Part shown: positions 8,245 to 15,847 of the stretch, piece by piece
Layout of the letters: each line of letters opens with the position of its first letter
Numbering within the stretch: position 1 is the stretch's first letter
Assembly (NCBI GenBank): GCA_035500675.1
Contig: DATJXA010000056.1
Span: 1-32,419 of the forward strand
Direction of reading: 5' to 3'
Source of the DNA: JAGVPT01 sp035500675
GTDB lineage: Bacteria > Bacteroidota > Ignavibacteria > UBA10030 > UBA8401
DNA: 32,419 nucleotides
The notes under the pieces: model-generated
Database searches by the model: none
What the model was told of the DNA's origin: nothing
Seen by the model: the letters and a program-made list of their open reading frames with translations, nothing else
Program-made: the position numbers and the translations under genes

Positions 8245-8507
8245 AATTTTCTCCTTTGTTTTTGGGGTTTGCAACCCTTCATACTACATCGGATTTGGAA
8301 ATCAGGTCCGAGCTACTTCGATGAATTAGTATTGACTATTTCTGTGATTGTGATAGACAGTCCAGCAATTTTATAGTCTGTCCCCATCATACGAAATGGG
8401 ATTGCGGTGAAAGTAAAAGACTCGTTACATTGAAATTTTTCCCTGCGCGCTTCAACGGATATTGATACCATGAACGATATAGAATTGGTATCGTAAATGC
8501 TATAAGC
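8245..8507. other. Intergenic region with a small inverted repeat
   Basis: No gene is seen. Near the MFS stop, gatacca (8464-8470) and tggtatc (8486-8492) form a 7-bp inverted repeat with a 15-base gap; it lacks a T-run and is a weak terminator candidate. The stretch around 8325-8365 loosely resembles the 3' part of the array's attC sites, not enough to call. Confidence 0.35.
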
Positions 8508-9863
8508 TCATGTAAATTTGTGGACGTTCTTTCTTCCATCCTCCAATGGTTGTTTTGAAACCACTGTCGCGGGCGAACCGGCGAGGGGAGTCATCTTCTT
8601 AAAGAACCAATAAACAGAAAAAGCTCCCAACAGGCAAAAAAGACCGCCAATTTGAAGCGAAAATCCCGATGAAGTATGAGATGCTACAAGGCCCATCCAG
8701 AAACTGCCGATCGGCAAACCTCCTCCGAAAACAAGAGCCCAAATTCCCATCAATCGCCCGCGCAGGTGGTCGGGGGACTGGGTTTGTATGATGCTGTTTC
8801 CGATAGAAAAAAATAGAATGATGCCAAAGCCGGCGAAGAAAAGAAGAAAAGCCGCTCCGATCGGTTGATGCATGAAGCCGAAAAGGATGATGAATGTCCC
8901 ATAGATGGCGGCTCCAATAAACAGCGTCTTAACGATGACGATCCGAGAGCCCTGAGAGGCGACGAACAACGCCGCGGTGCAAGCGCCCAAACCATTTAAG
9001 GCTAAAAGCCAACCGTAACCTTGGGCATCCATATTCAATTGTGTAACGGCGAAAGCGGACAGCTGCGATTGATATGCCCAACCGCCAATTCCCATGATGA
9101 AAAGCAGAGTTATCGTTTGGGCAATCGCGGAATTTGTTTTTAAATATTTAAACCCTTCGAGAGTATATTTCAGGTCGGCCTTCACTTTCTTTGGGGAGTA
9201 ATGTGACGGCGGGAGTTGGATCTTATGGATCGCATAAAGGACCGCCAAATAACTCATGGCATCCAAAAGGAAACACCAAGCGGCTCCGACGGACCCCAGT
9301 AATAGACCGCCGATGGCGGGGCCGATAACCCGCGTCGAATTCACCATGGCGCTGTTGAGGGCGATCGCGTTCACCAAATCCTTTTTGCCCACCAGTTCGA
9401 CCATAAGGGTTTGCCGGGATGGCATCTCGAATGTCGTGGATAAACCCCACAGGACAGAAAAGGTCATGAGGTAGGCGATGTGCACAGGGCCGCGGAACAG
9501 CATGATCGCTAGCGTCAACGAAGAGATAAGCGAAAACCAACTTGTGAACGTAAAGATTCGGATCTTGGGAATACGGTCTGCTAAAGAGCCGGAGTACACC
9601 GCGAAAAGAAAAATGGGAAGGGAGTTGAGCATAAAAACAATTCCCAGCAAAAATTCCGACTGGGTGACCTGAAAAGCGACCCATCCCAACGCAGCTGTGC
9701 GAGTCCACGTGCCGATCAGCGATACGGTTTGGCCCGAATAAAAAAATCTGTAATTGGGGTTGCGTAATGCAGAAAAAGTTTTATGCCAGCCTTTGGAAGG
9801 AGGGAGACCCGCATTACTTGCTTCCGATTGACCCAACGTTTCCTGCGCACTCTCTGACCTCAA
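8508..9863 (-). CDS. Major facilitator superfamily exporter (MFS_3/EntS-like)
   Basis: 451 residues with about 12 membrane segments. After a polar N-terminus of about 30 residues comes LRNPNYRFFYSGQTVSLIGTWTRTAALGWVAFQVT, the typical opening of the MFS_3/EntS drug- or siderophore-exporter group, then the GSLADRIPKIRI loop (motif A-like, G-x-L-a-D-r) between helices 2 and 3. A second-half counterpart, SPDHLRGRLMGIW, precedes helix 11. It probably exports a small molecule by proton antiport at the inner membrane. The ATG overlaps the stop of the upstream hydrolase gene by four bases (ATGA), so the two are translationally coupled. Confidence 0.9.
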   Translation of the reverse strand: MRSESAQETLGQSEASNAGLPPSKGWHKTFSALRNPNYRFFYSGQTVSLIGTWTRTAALGWVAFQVTQSEFLLGIVFMLNSLPIFLFAVYSGSLADRIPKIRIFTFTSWFSLISSLTLAIMLFRGPVHIAYLMTFSVLWGLSTTFEMPSRQTLMVELVGKKDLVNAIALNSAMVNSTRVIGPAIGGLLLGSVGAAWCFLLDAMSYLAVLYAIHKIQLPPSHYSPKKVKADLKYTLEGFKYLKTNSAIAQTITLLFIMGIGGWAYQSQLSAFAVTQLNMDAQGYGWLLALNGLGACTAALFVASQGSRIVIVKTLFIGAAIYGTFIILFGFMHQPIGAAFLLFFAGFGIILFFSIGNSIIQTQSPDHLRGRLMGIWALVFGGGLPIGSFWMGLVASHTSSGFSLQIGGLFCLLGAFSVYWFFKKMTPLAGSPATVVSKQPLEDGRKNVHKFT

Positions 9864-10432
9864 TTGCCCCCCTGTTCTGCGATGAAGTCATCCACGAAGA
9901 GGACATCTGCCTGCCGCGGAAAAATCTTTTCAGTGAGAACGCGATGAACTTCTTGATCGGCGTCGAAACACGCGTCTTTGAGGACAATACACTTGAAATC
10001 GAGGTCGTATGCTCGTCGTAATGTCGATAAAGTAATGCCGCTCGTCGAAACGCCAAAAAGTACGAGGTTCTCAACGCCGCGTGAACGGAGGATCAAATGA
10101 AGTTGATTTTCCGAAAATGCACTGATGCGCTGCTTATAGACAATAAGCTCACCGGGCTGGGCAATAGAATTATGGAATTCAGCCGACGGGGTACCCTTTA
10201 CAAAAAGATTATTTTGTTTTACCCGCTGGAGTGGTGAGTTCGTATCGGGAAGTTCTGGATACCGTTGAGAAAATCCAAGCCCCACATGGATAATGAGAAA
10301 TCGCTTCTTCCGGCAAAACTCTACCGCTTTGGATGCTAACGGGATAATTGTGCTAGACCCGGCTGCCATTTCCAAAATTCCATTTTGAAAATCAAGGGTC
10401 AATGCTGCTGTTTTTGATGGATCAAGGATCAT
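9860..10432 (-). CDS. Isochorismatase/cysteine-hydrolase family protein lacking the usual Cys
   Basis: 190 residues, full length. The fold is clear: TAALTLDFQNGI with the family Asp near residue 14, NNLFVKGTPSAEF with the Lys, and VENLVLFGVSTSGITLSTLRRA, where most hydrolases have Cys after the STSG turn. Here the position is Ile. A recognisable subgroup has Val or Ile here with the same C-terminus (DADQEVHRVLTEKIFPRQADV), so this looks like a family trait and not decay. Isochorismatase itself also works without the Cys. AAAGG stands six bases before the ATG. It forms an operon with the MFS exporter. Confidence 0.85.
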   Translation of the reverse strand: MILDPSKTAALTLDFQNGILEMAAGSSTIIPLASKAVEFCRKKRFLIIHVGLGFSQRYPELPDTNSPLQRVKQNNLFVKGTPSAEFHNSIAQPGELIVYKQRISAFSENQLHLILRSRGVENLVLFGVSTSGITLSTLRRAYDLDFKCIVLKDACFDADQEVHRVLTEKIFPRQADVLFVDDFIAEQGGN

Positions 10433-10641
10433 ATATAACCTTTCCGCTTCCCTTAATAATATATTTATTTATCAAGAGTTCAAAATGGAATGGGCGGGGA
10501 CATTCAAAAAAACTTAAGATGAAGAATAGGGAGTATGATTTTTTTACACTCCCATTATCGGGTCCGACTGAGCGGTCGAAGTCAAGATGGGGAGGCAAAT
10601 GTTGACTCTCAGGAATTTTCTCAAGCCCAAAGATCTATTAT
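10433..10641. other. Intergenic region with a small hairpin
   Basis: No gene is supported. At about 10530-10554, gggagt and actccc flank an A/T-rich loop, a 6-bp stem that could act as a weak terminator for the gene to the right. The hydrolase promoter should lie in the A/T-rich stretch at 10430-10480. Confidence 0.3.
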
Positions 10642-10911
10642 TTAAGCGGATGCAAGATTCCTTTTGGAAAACTTGTCGCAACCTTCCGGTTTGTAGATCC
10701 GTTTGGTTGAAGCGGGATATTTTGTCAAAAGCTCCTTCGGTCGAATCGGGCGTTGGACAAGATCCCCGCCGCAATTTGGACATGTCGACCCGAGCTTATG
10801 TTCAACACAGTCTTTGCAAAAAGAACATTCGAACGTGCAGATCATCGCTTCCGTAGAGTCTGGCGGCAGATCTTTGTTGCAGCATTCACAATTTGGTCTG
10901 AGTTCCAGCAT
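10642..10911 (-). CDS. DUF1272 small zinc-binding protein
   Basis: 89 residues. The N-terminal 60 match DUF1272: MLELRPNCECCNKDLPPDS, then ICTFECSFCKDCVEHKLGS, then CPNCGGDLVQRPIRP. Cys pairs in C-x-C-C, C-x-x-C and C-x-x-C arrangements would bind zinc in a small ribbon fold. The last 30 residues are basic and extend beyond the conserved part. No function is known for the family. Confidence 0.88.
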   Translation of the reverse strand: MLELRPNCECCNKDLPPDSTEAMICTFECSFCKDCVEHKLGSTCPNCGGDLVQRPIRPKELLTKYPASTKRIYKPEGCDKFSKRNLASA

Positions 10912-10967
10912 TGCCTAATTGCAGTATGTTTGAATGGATGGAAAATTGTAACTGTCCGGCGAACTGA

Positions 10968-11360
10968 TCACGAAATATATCCTCCGCGCTTGAACGCTTT
11001 AATAGATCGCGCAGTTAATTGATCGAGCTCTGTAAATAGAACATTGTCCACCGTGTTAAAGTTGAAGCATGACTTGCCCTGCATGCGAGCTTTGAGTTGT
11101 TTCGATATGCCGGCTTGCAGCTTCGGGTTCATATAAATGCCCATCAAATGATAGCTGACATACGATTTTTTCAGATCGACCCAGGCCACGGGAATCATCG
11201 GCGCCCTCATTTTATTTTTCCAAACTTTAATCGTGCCGAGCCCGACCGCAGCCTCTAAACAATACGACGAATGCCCGTCTTCTTTCACGGACATCCTACC
11301 TTTGTGTTTTTGAAGGATTTCACGTAGCTGAAGAAAAACCGGTTGGAACTCTGTTTTCAT
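10968..11360 (-). CDS. Conserved hypothetical protein
   Basis: About 130 residues from ATG 11360, chosen because AAGGCGAG precedes it and because the longer frame to 11411 would overlap the neighbouring GNAT gene. Conserved-looking blocks are SYVSYHLMGIYMNPKLQ in the middle and KQLKARMQGKSCFNFNTVDNVLFTEL after it. I recall similar proteins annotated only as hypothetical. It is soluble, with no signal peptide. It lies 27 bp downstream of the GNAT gene and may be co-transcribed with it. Confidence 0.72.
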   Translation of the reverse strand: MKTEFQPVFLQLREILQKHKGRMSVKEDGHSSYCLEAAVGLGTIKVWKNKMRAPMIPVAWVDLKKSYVSYHLMGIYMNPKLQAGISKQLKARMQGKSCFNFNTVDNVLFTELDQLTARSIKAFKRGGYIS

Positions 11361-11386
11361 TTCTCGCCTTGTAGGTTTTTTATCGA

Positions 11387-11839
11387 TCAAATGGTCTCTT
11401 TTTCGAAACATACACTGTTTTGAATTCCGATATACTGTCCATAGTTTGGAATCACTTTATACCCGCTCTTTGTATAAAGGCCAATGGCTTCAGGCTGCCT
11501 TTTCCCAGTCTCTAAGACGCATTTTTCGAAGGACAATTCATGCGCCCATGTTTCCAATTCTTTCAAGACAGCTGAAGCAATTCCTTTTCCTCTGAGCGCC
11601 GGCAAGGTATACATTCGTTTAATTTCCATGGCAGATGGAGAATAGTGTTTCATTGCTCCGCACGCGGCCGGCACGTCATTTTCATAGGCCACCACGACAT
11701 GTTTAATTTTGTCGACTTTATTGAACTGGGCGTAGAATGAGTGCTCGCTTCCGTCCCTTTGAGCCAAATCGGCGTCAAGGTGTTTAACAAGTTCAATAAA
11801 ATCGCGATTGTCTGAGTCGGTTCTAATTATTTTTATCAA
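11387..11839 (-). CDS. GNAT family N-acetyltransferase
   Basis: 150 residues covering a whole GNAT domain: IKIIRTDSDNRDFIELVKHLD as the first strand and helix, AMEIKRMYTLPALRGKGIASAVLKELE with the R-G-K-G-I-A acetyl-CoA loop, and CVLETGKRQPEAIGLYTKSGY as motif B. The start is a TTG; no ATG is available at the fold's beginning. The best relatives by appearance are small stand-alone acetyltransferases with unknown acceptors. Confidence 0.85.
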   Translation of the reverse strand: MIKIIRTDSDNRDFIELVKHLDADLAQRDGSEHSFYAQFNKVDKIKHVVVAYENDVPAACGAMKHYSPSAMEIKRMYTLPALRGKGIASAVLKELETWAHELSFEKCVLETGKRQPEAIGLYTKSGYKVIPNYGQYIGIQNSVCFEKETI

Positions 11840-11958
11840 CCTTTATCACTTATCCGAAATTACCAGCTTAGCGAAGTGGGGGAGATGTTTGAAGCATCAA
11901 TTCCATTGGGGTTTGCAACGTTGTCATCCCGATAGAGGAACTTGTTTCCATAGTAAAA

Positions 11959-12378
11959 TTAATGATGGACTCTAACATAATAATAATGGGAAATCTCAGT
12001 TCCTCGTGCCGTCAGATGCAAGGTGTCGTTGCCGCTAAACAGAATGCATTGATCGTCGGGGTAGTTTTTGTTGCTCCAATGGATCACAAAGACGTCCTTT
12101 CGATCGCCGAGGATATTCGTTGTCGAGAGCGTAAAAGGTATTTGAGTCACCAACGTATCGTTCCTGTAGAACTGAGCGACGCCGTTTTCTTGGAAAAGAA
12201 CTTTCGCCGTATAACCCGATAAGGCCGGAGTATTGATCGATCCGGTCCATGCGCCTTGAGTTTTAACCCATTCCCAATAGCCATAGACGGAAAAGTCATC
12301 ATGCGATGGACTGAATCTGCAGCCCATTACTACCGTAGAGGACAAAAATACAAGACTCAGTCTGATTGAATTGCGCAT
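11959..12378 (-). CDS. Lipoprotein of unknown function
   Basis: About 139 residues. MRNSIRLSLVFLSSTVVMGC is a lipoprotein signal with the lipobox VMGC. The mature part (YGYWEWVKTQGAWTG..., then AKVLFQENGVAQFYRNDTLV, ending in a Tyr/His-rich tail) has the look of a lipocalin-like or small beta-barrel domain of about 110 residues, often seen in Bacteroidota lipoproteins. A slightly longer start at 12393 is possible. Function unknown. Confidence 0.72.
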   Translation of the reverse strand: MRNSIRLSLVFLSSTVVMGCRFSPSHDDFSVYGYWEWVKTQGAWTGSINTPALSGYTAKVLFQENGVAQFYRNDTLVTQIPFTLSTTNILGDRKDVFVIHWSNKNYPDDQCILFSGNDTLHLTARGTEISHYYYVRVHH

Positions 12379-12422
12379 GAAGTTCCACAACATCGGGCTT
12401 TTTGGCCCATTTTGATCTCGGC

Positions 12423-12752
12423 TTAAAACATTCTACTCGACCCCTTCTCGTCGTTGCCGCTCATGCCCTCTGATGTTTCGGCGATCAACCTCTCTGACCT
12501 TTTAACAATATTGTTTGTCACTCGGACCGAGAGCCACACGATGAAAAGGATCATCGCGAAAAGGAGCAGCCACGATGGATAGAGTCCAAGAATGAACAAC
12601 AAAGTAACGACAAGAGACTGGAGGACAATATTGATCGCTTGCTGGACAAAAGTATATTTCCATTTCGGATACCGCGGGACCAGCCTGATCCATGTTCCAA
12701 AGAGTGAAACGAGGATTGAAACAAAAATGACTTCGAGCATGAAATAGAACAT
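12423..12752 (-). CDS. Small inner-membrane protein
   Basis: 109 residues with three predicted membrane helices: MLEVIFVSILVSLFGTWIRL, then VLQSLVVTLLFILGLYPSW, then LLLFAMILFIVWLSV. A charged cytosolic tail follows (KRSERLIAETSEGMSG...). GGAGG stands ten bases before the ATG. No family recognised. Confidence 0.65.
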   Translation of the reverse strand: MFYFMLEVIFVSILVSLFGTWIRLVPRYPKWKYTFVQQAINIVLQSLVVTLLFILGLYPSWLLLFAMILFIVWLSVRVTNNIVKRSERLIAETSEGMSGNDEKGSSRMF

Positions 12753-12776
12753 CGTCAGTTTTCCTCCTATAAAACA

Positions 12777-12797
12777 CCTCAGGCAACAGTCCTGAGG
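12777..12797 (-). terminator. Hairpin, possible terminator for the gene at 12858-13523
   Basis: cctcagg and cctgagg form a perfect 7-bp stem with a 7-base loop. Read on the minus strand the stem is followed by tgttttat, a short T-rich tract. It stands between two minus-strand genes, 60 bases past the stop of the right one. Confidence 0.5.
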
Positions 12798-12857
12798 TTC
12801 AATTAGCCAAAGTTTTGTACTTCTCTGTAATACACGTTTAAATGACAGCCACAGCCA

Positions 12858-13523
12858 TCACATCCGGTCACTATTGTATTGTCTTTGCCGTTCCAGCATT
12901 TGTTCATAAATTTCCCCGGGCGACGAGTTAAGTATGTCATGAATATTTTGAAGAAGTTTGCCCGAAGCGTTGCCAGATGCATCCTCTAAAAATTGCCTCA
13001 CTTCCGGAAACTGCCGCGCTCTGATCGCAAGGGAATATTTAGCGCCATAGCCCGTCAGGATCGCGTCGATCGAATCAGTACGGTCGCAAAGGCTCATCTC
13101 TGAAATAAGCCGTTTTAAATAACTTGATTCCCCCGAAGCAAAATAACCGAACCATAGCATGTCGATTGTCACGGGCTTATTTTCCTTCCAGTGAAGGATG
13201 GCGTCGTGTTTCCCGCTTAAACGGATCGCTTCTCGAACCAGATCCTTCACGTTTCCAAGACTGTCTGATAAAGAATTGATGGCGCCGATCTTTTCCGGAT
13301 AACGCTCAAACGCGACTGTAAAAAAAGCCATGATGGGCGATTGCACGTCTTTACTCGTTGGCAGGTTCGGGTCGGCATCGATGCTTTCAATGATGCTGAC
13401 GAGCAGCAGGTAACTAGGATGCTGATAGAAGCTTGAAAGCTCGGTCATCGTCTTGCCTGCCGACATAAGGTCTTGAGATACCGCAGTCTGACAGAAGAGC
13501 GCAAATATGAGGAATCGAATCAC
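12858..13523 (-). CDS. Secreted protein of unknown function
   Basis: 221 residues from a GTG start with AAAGGAG eight bases upstream. A signal peptide (MIRFLIFALFCQTAVSQ) is followed by a mostly helical mature protein of about 200 residues, with repeated amphipathic helices, a Trp/Phe-rich centre (ILHWKENKPVTIDMLWFGYFASGE is the densest part) and a C-terminus rich in Gln and Arg. It looks like a periplasmic helical-repeat protein. Family not recognised. Confidence 0.68.
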   Translation of the reverse strand: MIRFLIFALFCQTAVSQDLMSAGKTMTELSSFYQHPSYLLLVSIIESIDADPNLPTSKDVQSPIMAFFTVAFERYPEKIGAINSLSDSLGNVKDLVREAIRLSGKHDAILHWKENKPVTIDMLWFGYFASGESSYLKRLISEMSLCDRTDSIDAILTGYGAKYSLAIRARQFPEVRQFLEDASGNASGKLLQNIHDILNSSPGEIYEQMLERQRQYNSDRM

Positions 13524-13549
13524 GTGAAACTCCTTTCCGGCTGACAGAT

Positions 13550-13640
13550 CCGATGTGGGTTGTAGCGGCGCGCATGACGTCTCTGTGTTATCTTATCGCG
13601 GGCCGAATCGTGGACGGCTAGTTCGTCGGCTTGATTAGAC
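13550..13640 (-). repeat. Possible fossil attC site
   Basis: Right half: aatcgtggacggctagttcg then tcggcttgattagac, which follows the order of the array consensus (aatcatcgacggctgtttcc, cagcttgag, ggttaggc). Left part: tccgatgtgggttgtag and gcgcgcatga, again in consensus order, with an extra block between. On the minus strand the outer box is GTCTAAT, one base from RYYYAAC, and the TAA stop of the neighbouring gene lies inside it, as in the intact nucleoside-hydrolase cassette. Confidence 0.4.
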
Positions 13641-13820
13641 AAGATTACGCGCACGGACTTTCTTTGTTGAAGCTTTATTTAATTTTGAGATGTGTTCTTT
13701 CAAATTCGGAGGAATTGGCCGGCACGCGCAGTGTTTGGCGTGCGCGATATGCCATTCGATACGCTGTTTCAGTGTTGCCCTTGGAGGCATCGGATGATGT
13801 GTGTGCCATGCAGAGTTCAT
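13635..13820 (-). CDS. Small conserved Cys/His-containing protein
   Basis: 61 residues from the ATG at 13820 (MNSAWHTHHPMPPRATLKQRIEWHIAH... followed by AKHCACRPIPPNLKEHI). The H-x-x-H-P-M-P start and the WHxxHAKHCxCRP block are a pattern I have seen in small uncharacterised proteins of diverse bacteria; the Cys and His residues could hold a metal. An upstream in-frame ATG at 13931 would overlap the neighbouring gene and adds nothing conserved. Its stop codon falls in the possible fossil attC. Confidence 0.7.
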   Translation of the reverse strand: MNSAWHTHHPMPPRATLKQRIEWHIAHAKHCACRPIPPNLKEHISKLNKASTKKVRARNLV

Positions 13821-13831
13821 TGTCGTGCAAA

Positions 13832-14122
13832 TTAGTGGCTGTGAAGTTTTGACATAACCATAATGAGAATTATAGCGGCTACAAATATCAAGGAGGCTGG
13901 CCGCGCCATATTTAAGGTCCAACCCATCCACGGAATTCTTTTAGGGATGATGACTCGTGGGTCTTCCGGATTAAAATAAAATATTCCCCACTTCCAATGA
14001 TTCGGATTGCCTTCAAGCTTATCCTTTACCTTCTCTATCGCGACCTTATGAGCAAACTCCATCAAAATTACGATAATTACAATGGCCGTGATAATGAGAA
14101 AGGTATAATTCTTTATTGCCAT
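13832..14122 (-). CDS. DUF5808 membrane protein
   Basis: 96 residues. An N-terminal membrane helix (FLIITAIVIIVILMEFA) precedes the DUF5808 core, GNPNHWKWGIFYFNPEDPRVIIPKR and MGWTLNMARP, and a second helix closes it (LIFVAAIILIMVM). In Bacteroidota this domain appears in small membrane proteins or as a tail of larger ones; no function known. It lies 11 bp upstream of the small Cys/His protein, same strand. Confidence 0.82.
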   Translation of the reverse strand: MAIKNYTFLIITAIVIIVILMEFAHKVAIEKVKDKLEGNPNHWKWGIFYFNPEDPRVIIPKRIPWMGWTLNMARPASLIFVAAIILIMVMSKLHSH

Positions 14123-14505
14123 TTCTCTGCCTAAGTATTCGTTTTGTGAGAGCTGCGGGTCGAAGTGAAGAAGAAAAGTCGAGAGGATTCGCCCTAAGAA
14201 TCCTAAGATAACTAAGGCAAACTTACAAATTTACAGAAGGTAATGCAAGCATTGGGTAATGGTACGTTTGTGTCGTATAGTGATACCATCTTAAGATTCC
14301 CGATAGAAACATTCGGGAATGATGCATCTTTTTTCCGTCATGCCCGCGTGTTTTAGGCGGGCATCCAAAACGTACCACTACCAAGCACTGTTACCGACGA
14401 AAGGCGAATAGGCGCGCTATTTGTTCGCGAGAGGGACTTCGAGGACCACGTGGTACGTCACGATGGTCAGAGGAATAAGCGATCGCTAATGCCATAAAGG
14501 GCAAA
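14123..14505. other. Gene-free stretch with two hairpins
   Basis: No gene is supported in these 380 bases. attcccga and tcgggaat (14296-14320) form an 8-bp stem, followed on the plus side by a T-run although no plus gene ends here. atgcccgc and gcgggcat (14340-14364) form a second 8-bp stem, of the short GC-rich intergenic repeat kind. Copies of ggtacgt and its complement acgtacc occur at about 14258, 14370 and 14450. Confidence 0.5.
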
Positions 14506-15027
14506 TTACTCGAGAATTTTTTGAAGGATATCTACATCCAACAATTTCCCAAATTTTCTGCCGACTTGTTTGAGCGTGCCGACGTAGACGAAGCCAAAGC
14601 TCTTATTTAAGTGCAAGCTCTCTTCACTTCCTTCCGCTACGCGGGCGATGAGAGTATGAAATTTTAATCTTTGCGCCTCACTGATAATTGCCCCTTTGAG
14701 TTTACGTCCAATCCCGTGCCCACGATATTCAGCTTTCACATAAAACGAAGTTTCGGCCGTGCCGTCGTACGCCGCGCGATCTGACCACCGACTCAATGAC
14801 GCCCATCCGACAACTTTTCCGTCGATGACAGCGACCAGTATTGGATGTCTTTCCCGATGGGATTTGAACCATTCCAGCCGTTCAGTGGGCTTCTTTGGTT
14901 CGGTGTCAAAAGTGGCAGTAGTCGATAAGATCGCTTCATTGTAGATTTCCGTGATCGCATCGAGATCTGATATTACAGCATTCCTAATTGAACAATTTCC
15001 AGTCATCATGCGCTTGATATGCCACAT
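14506..15027 (-). CDS. GNAT N-acetyltransferase, phosphinothricin-acetyltransferase-like
   Basis: About 173 residues. The order of motifs matches the Pat/Bar/YncA group: IRNAVISDLDAITEIYNEAI at the N-terminus, STTATFDTEPK, AETSFYVKAEYRGHGIGRKL with the acetyl-CoA loop R-G-H-G-I-G, then SLHLNKSFGFVYVGTLKQVGRKFGKLLDV at the end. Relatives acetylate methionine sulfone, sulfoximine or similar amino acid analogues; the actual substrate is unknown. The ATG at 15027 shares bases with the stop of the methyltransferase gene, implying coupled translation; a start at 15009 is also possible. Confidence 0.87.
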   Translation of the reverse strand: MWHIKRMMTGNCSIRNAVISDLDAITEIYNEAILSTTATFDTEPKKPTERLEWFKSHRERHPILVAVIDGKVVGWASLSRWSDRAAYDGTAETSFYVKAEYRGHGIGRKLKGAIISEAQRLKFHTLIARVAEGSEESLHLNKSFGFVYVGTLKQVGRKFGKLLDVDILQKILE

Positions 15028-15752
15028 CAATTTTTTGAAGCTTCTTTTCTCGCGACGACTATCGTCAAAGGGGGAAATGTGTCGAGAAGAAAAGGGCCGT
15101 GTTTTCTTACGTCCATTTTCTTGTTCCTAAATTCACGCTCATATTCACCCGTCTTACGAAAATCTGAAATGATCGCTACACCGCCGGGCTTCAGTATCCT
15201 GTAAATTTCTTGGCAAGCCGTCTTTCGGCCATCCCGCGAATAAATGTTATGGAGGCAAAGGTTGCTGAGAATAACGTCGAACGTCTCGTTGTGGAACGTC
15301 GTTTTTTGGATGTCCTCGTTGAGGACCTCAATTCTCTCGCTCACGTTTTCAACCCCGGCATTATTGCGCACACGCTCCGGGTTATTTTTCAGCAAGTCTT
15401 CTTTATTCCAAATATCGATACCAATCGCTTTGCCGGTTGTGATACGTTTCGCCGCTCCAATGAGGAGCAACCCGCCTCCCGTTCCAACATCAAGGATGTT
15501 TTCCTTTCCCGTCCAATTGTGGAGACTGAGCATTCGGTCGCGATGCCTAAACTTCCCGACCTTCGAATACAGAAGCATGAGGAATGCTTCAGCCAAAAAA
15601 ATCGTCCCAACGATTATGGCATTGAGTCTTAGGGAGGCAAAAGGAACAAGAAACGAAAGGATTAAAAGGATAAGCCCGATGACGAAGAGGTTCCTAATGA
15701 CGTTTGGTGCGTCGACTCCGTAATCGGGCTTGTGCGTCCCGGATCTTTTCAT
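15027..15752 (-). CDS. Membrane-anchored class I SAM-dependent methyltransferase
   Basis: 241 residues. Two hydrophobic segments (about 20-40 and 45-62) precede a class I methyltransferase domain: ENILDVGTGGGLLLIGAAKR is motif I (D-x-G-x-G-x-G), GIDIW is motif II, and FDVILSNLCLHNIYSRDG with ILKPGGVAIISD are later motifs. It would methylate a small molecule or lipid at the membrane, using S-adenosylmethionine. The next gene, a GNAT, starts inside its stop codon, so the two form a small operon. Confidence 0.87.
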   Translation of the reverse strand: MKRSGTHKPDYGVDAPNVIRNLFVIGLILLILSFLVPFASLRLNAIIVGTIFLAEAFLMLLYSKVGKFRHRDRMLSLHNWTGKENILDVGTGGGLLLIGAAKRITTGKAIGIDIWNKEDLLKNNPERVRNNAGVENVSERIEVLNEDIQKTTFHNETFDVILSNLCLHNIYSRDGRKTACQEIYRILKPGGVAIISDFRKTGEYEREFRNKKMDVRKHGPFLLDTFPPLTIVVARKEASKN

Positions 15753-15847
15753 AGAAAGATCACATATTCAAGAGGTCCAGCCGAGTGCCGTGCGGTGATC
15801 ATGGAATGAAATGTTCTTCCGATTGAAGCATACATGGTGCGCCTTTG

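Noticed and set aside
8320..8370. Stretch loosely like the 3' end of the array's attC (gaattagtattgac then tatttctgtgattgtg)
   Set aside because: Only partial identity, no core box, and it lies about 140 bases from the nearest gene end, where a cassette site would not be expected.
9223..9708. 161-codon second frame within the MFS gene
   Set aside because: Pro/Arg/His-rich shadow of the transporter frame; no family features.
14296..14320. Hairpin with T-run as a plus-strand terminator
   Set aside because: No plus-strand gene ends nearby; kept only as an intergenic hairpin.
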